A stretch of DNA of 64,000 bases from contig NW_026516346.1 of assembly GCF_025602895.1 (NCBI RefSeq), forward strand, positions 35,139-99,138, read 5' to 3'. A program made the position numbers and the translations under genes. Positions 63,341 to 64,000 of this stretch are shown here, in pieces. The notes below the pieces were generated by a model. That model ran no database searches. It was not told where the DNA came from and saw only the letters and a list, made by a program, of their open reading frames with translations. Within the stretch, counting starts at the first letter, position 1, and each line of letters opens with the position of its first letter. The stretch comes from Polychytrium aggregatum. Lineage: Eukaryota; Chytridiomycota; Chytridiomycetes; Polychytriales.

Positions 63341-64000
63341 TCATTTGCCCCCTGAGACCAAACCGGCAACCACCTTGCGCTTGTACATGTCCCAGTTCCG
63401 CTTCTCCAAAAACACGTCCTGCAACCGCTGTACTGGTACGATGTAGCTCTCGCGATCCATCAGGACCGACTTGACCATCTCGTTTGACGCCAGACGCACA
63501 TAGTCGACCCGAGACATCACAGCGATTTCGCACTTGGTATTTGCGACTATGGAATAGTACGAGCCCAGGGCCTGGTCGTCCGGATCCTCGTAGGTAAGCC
63601 GGGCGATGAGCTCAAGCTTGTTGATGTTGCGCTCCTCGTCCGAGAGGGCCATCTGAATACTGCTCTCTTGGTTGCTGTAGTGTTTGTATCGCGGGAACTC
63701 TGGGTAGAGGGAGCCCGGGGTCAATTCCATCGCACACAGCATTTGCTCGACCACTTCGTCTGTCTCCTCCAGAGGCATGCCATCCGTGTATGCCACCAGG
63801 GAGTACTTTTTGCCGCCGCCGATGATCGTCCCGGTCTCGCGCTTCACAAACTTGACTTTCTTCAGGGCTCGGCAGCTGCCCTTGAGGATCCAGTGGACGC
63901 ATGCCGACTGCGCCCCTTCGACAATCATGATCTCGCGGGCCTCGTACTGCATGATCTGGCAGGCCTGCACCAGCTTCTGGGTCACGGCTAGATTGCTTGA
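63341..64000 (-). CDS. Cyclic-nucleotide-binding-domain protein, C-terminal part
   Basis: The minus-strand frame is open to the right edge, so the 5' part is outside the window; the stop is at 63341. About 220 residues are visible. Near the start of the visible part, QIMQYEAREIMIVEGAQSAC and VHWILKGSCRALKKVKF match the first strands of a cNMP-binding beta-roll (V-x-I-x-x-G). The phosphate-binding cassette (GExx...RxA) is not evident in what follows; instead there is YSIVANTKCEIAVMSRVDYV, the last strands and C-helix. It resembles the cyclic-nucleotide-binding-domain proteins such as CNBD2 of ciliated cells. Whether it binds nucleotide is doubtful. Confidence 0.75.
   Translation of the reverse strand, partial: SSNLAVTQKLVQACQIMQYEAREIMIVEGAQSACVHWILKGSCRALKKVKFVKRETGTIIGGGKKYSLVAYTDGMPLEETDEVVEQMLCAMELTPGSLYPEFPRYKHYSNQESSIQMALSDEERNINKLELIARLTYEDPDDQALGSYYSIVANTKCEIAVMSRVDYVRLASNEMVKSVLMDRESYIVPVQRLQDVFLEKRNWDMYKRKVVAGLVSGGK

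Overview
The window reads as nuclear DNA of a zoosporic fungus, most likely a chytrid (Chytridiomycota). Genes are dense, carry many short GT-AG introns of roughly 50-300 bp, and lie on both strands. Fungal genes (NTE1, a velvet factor, an argB/ARG3-type ornithine carbamoyltransferase, SPT4, COA5/PET191) sit beside a TTC12-like axonemal dynein-assembly gene, which fits a flagellated zoospore, and a Tc1/mariner-type transposon carrying a Fanzor (eukaryotic TnpB-like) nuclease. The lineage is inferred from gene content; no marker RNA gene is present. Exon boundaries were chosen by hand from GT/AG sites and were accepted only when the reading phases joined.

Layout. 1-3362: 3' part of NTE1 (+), with a (TGTCC)18 intronic minisatellite. 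4103-7231: nitrilase and ornithine carbamoyltransferase (-). 8324-10357: secreted-type membrane protein with two cytoplasmic SH3 domains (+). 10613-11695: a ~1.1 kb mosaic inverted repeat built partly from Fanzor-transposon fragments. 11882-12223: SPT4. 12755-14057: unknown (-). 14375-19497: an 11-exon amino-acid-permease-like gene with a very long Ser-rich tail (-). 20171-24890: an LRR gene between two oppositely oriented Fanzor-derived short elements. 25021-28386: protein kinase with Sel1 repeats (-). 28844-30144: PTP4A/PRL-like phosphatase (-). 31599-34966: a transposon with matching ends at TA dinucleotides, a decayed DDE transposase and an apparently intact 769-aa Fanzor. 35963-39566: ATF6-like membrane-anchored bZIP. 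39719-47435: two more Fanzor deletion derivatives flanking a small unknown gene, a velvet factor and a C2H2 zinc-finger gene. 47802-53205: securin-like and TTC12-like genes, divergent. 53819-57321: a TIR-NB-ARC-TPR (NLR-like) gene with a TAG codon inside the Walker A motif. 57830-58407: COA5/PET191 (-). 60467-62362: a second signal peptide-ectodomain-TM-SH3 gene. 63341-64000: edge of a cyclic-nucleotide-binding-domain gene (-).

The most notable system is the Fanzor transposon and its relics. One apparently intact RuvC nuclease coexists with at least five deletion derivatives or relics that keep pieces of the Fanzor 3' end, and with a palindromic relic that keeps the transposase 3' end joined to a Fanzor-like 5' start. 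Second is the NLR-like gene with a TIR domain, a combination known mainly from plants and bacteria, here with its nucleotide-binding loop interrupted by a stop. Third is a pair of receptor-like SH3 proteins and several genes with unusual architectures (transporter plus tail, kinase plus Sel1, PRL phosphatase without a CaaX box). Minisatellites with units of 5-26 bp are frequent in introns, promoters and 3' flanks.
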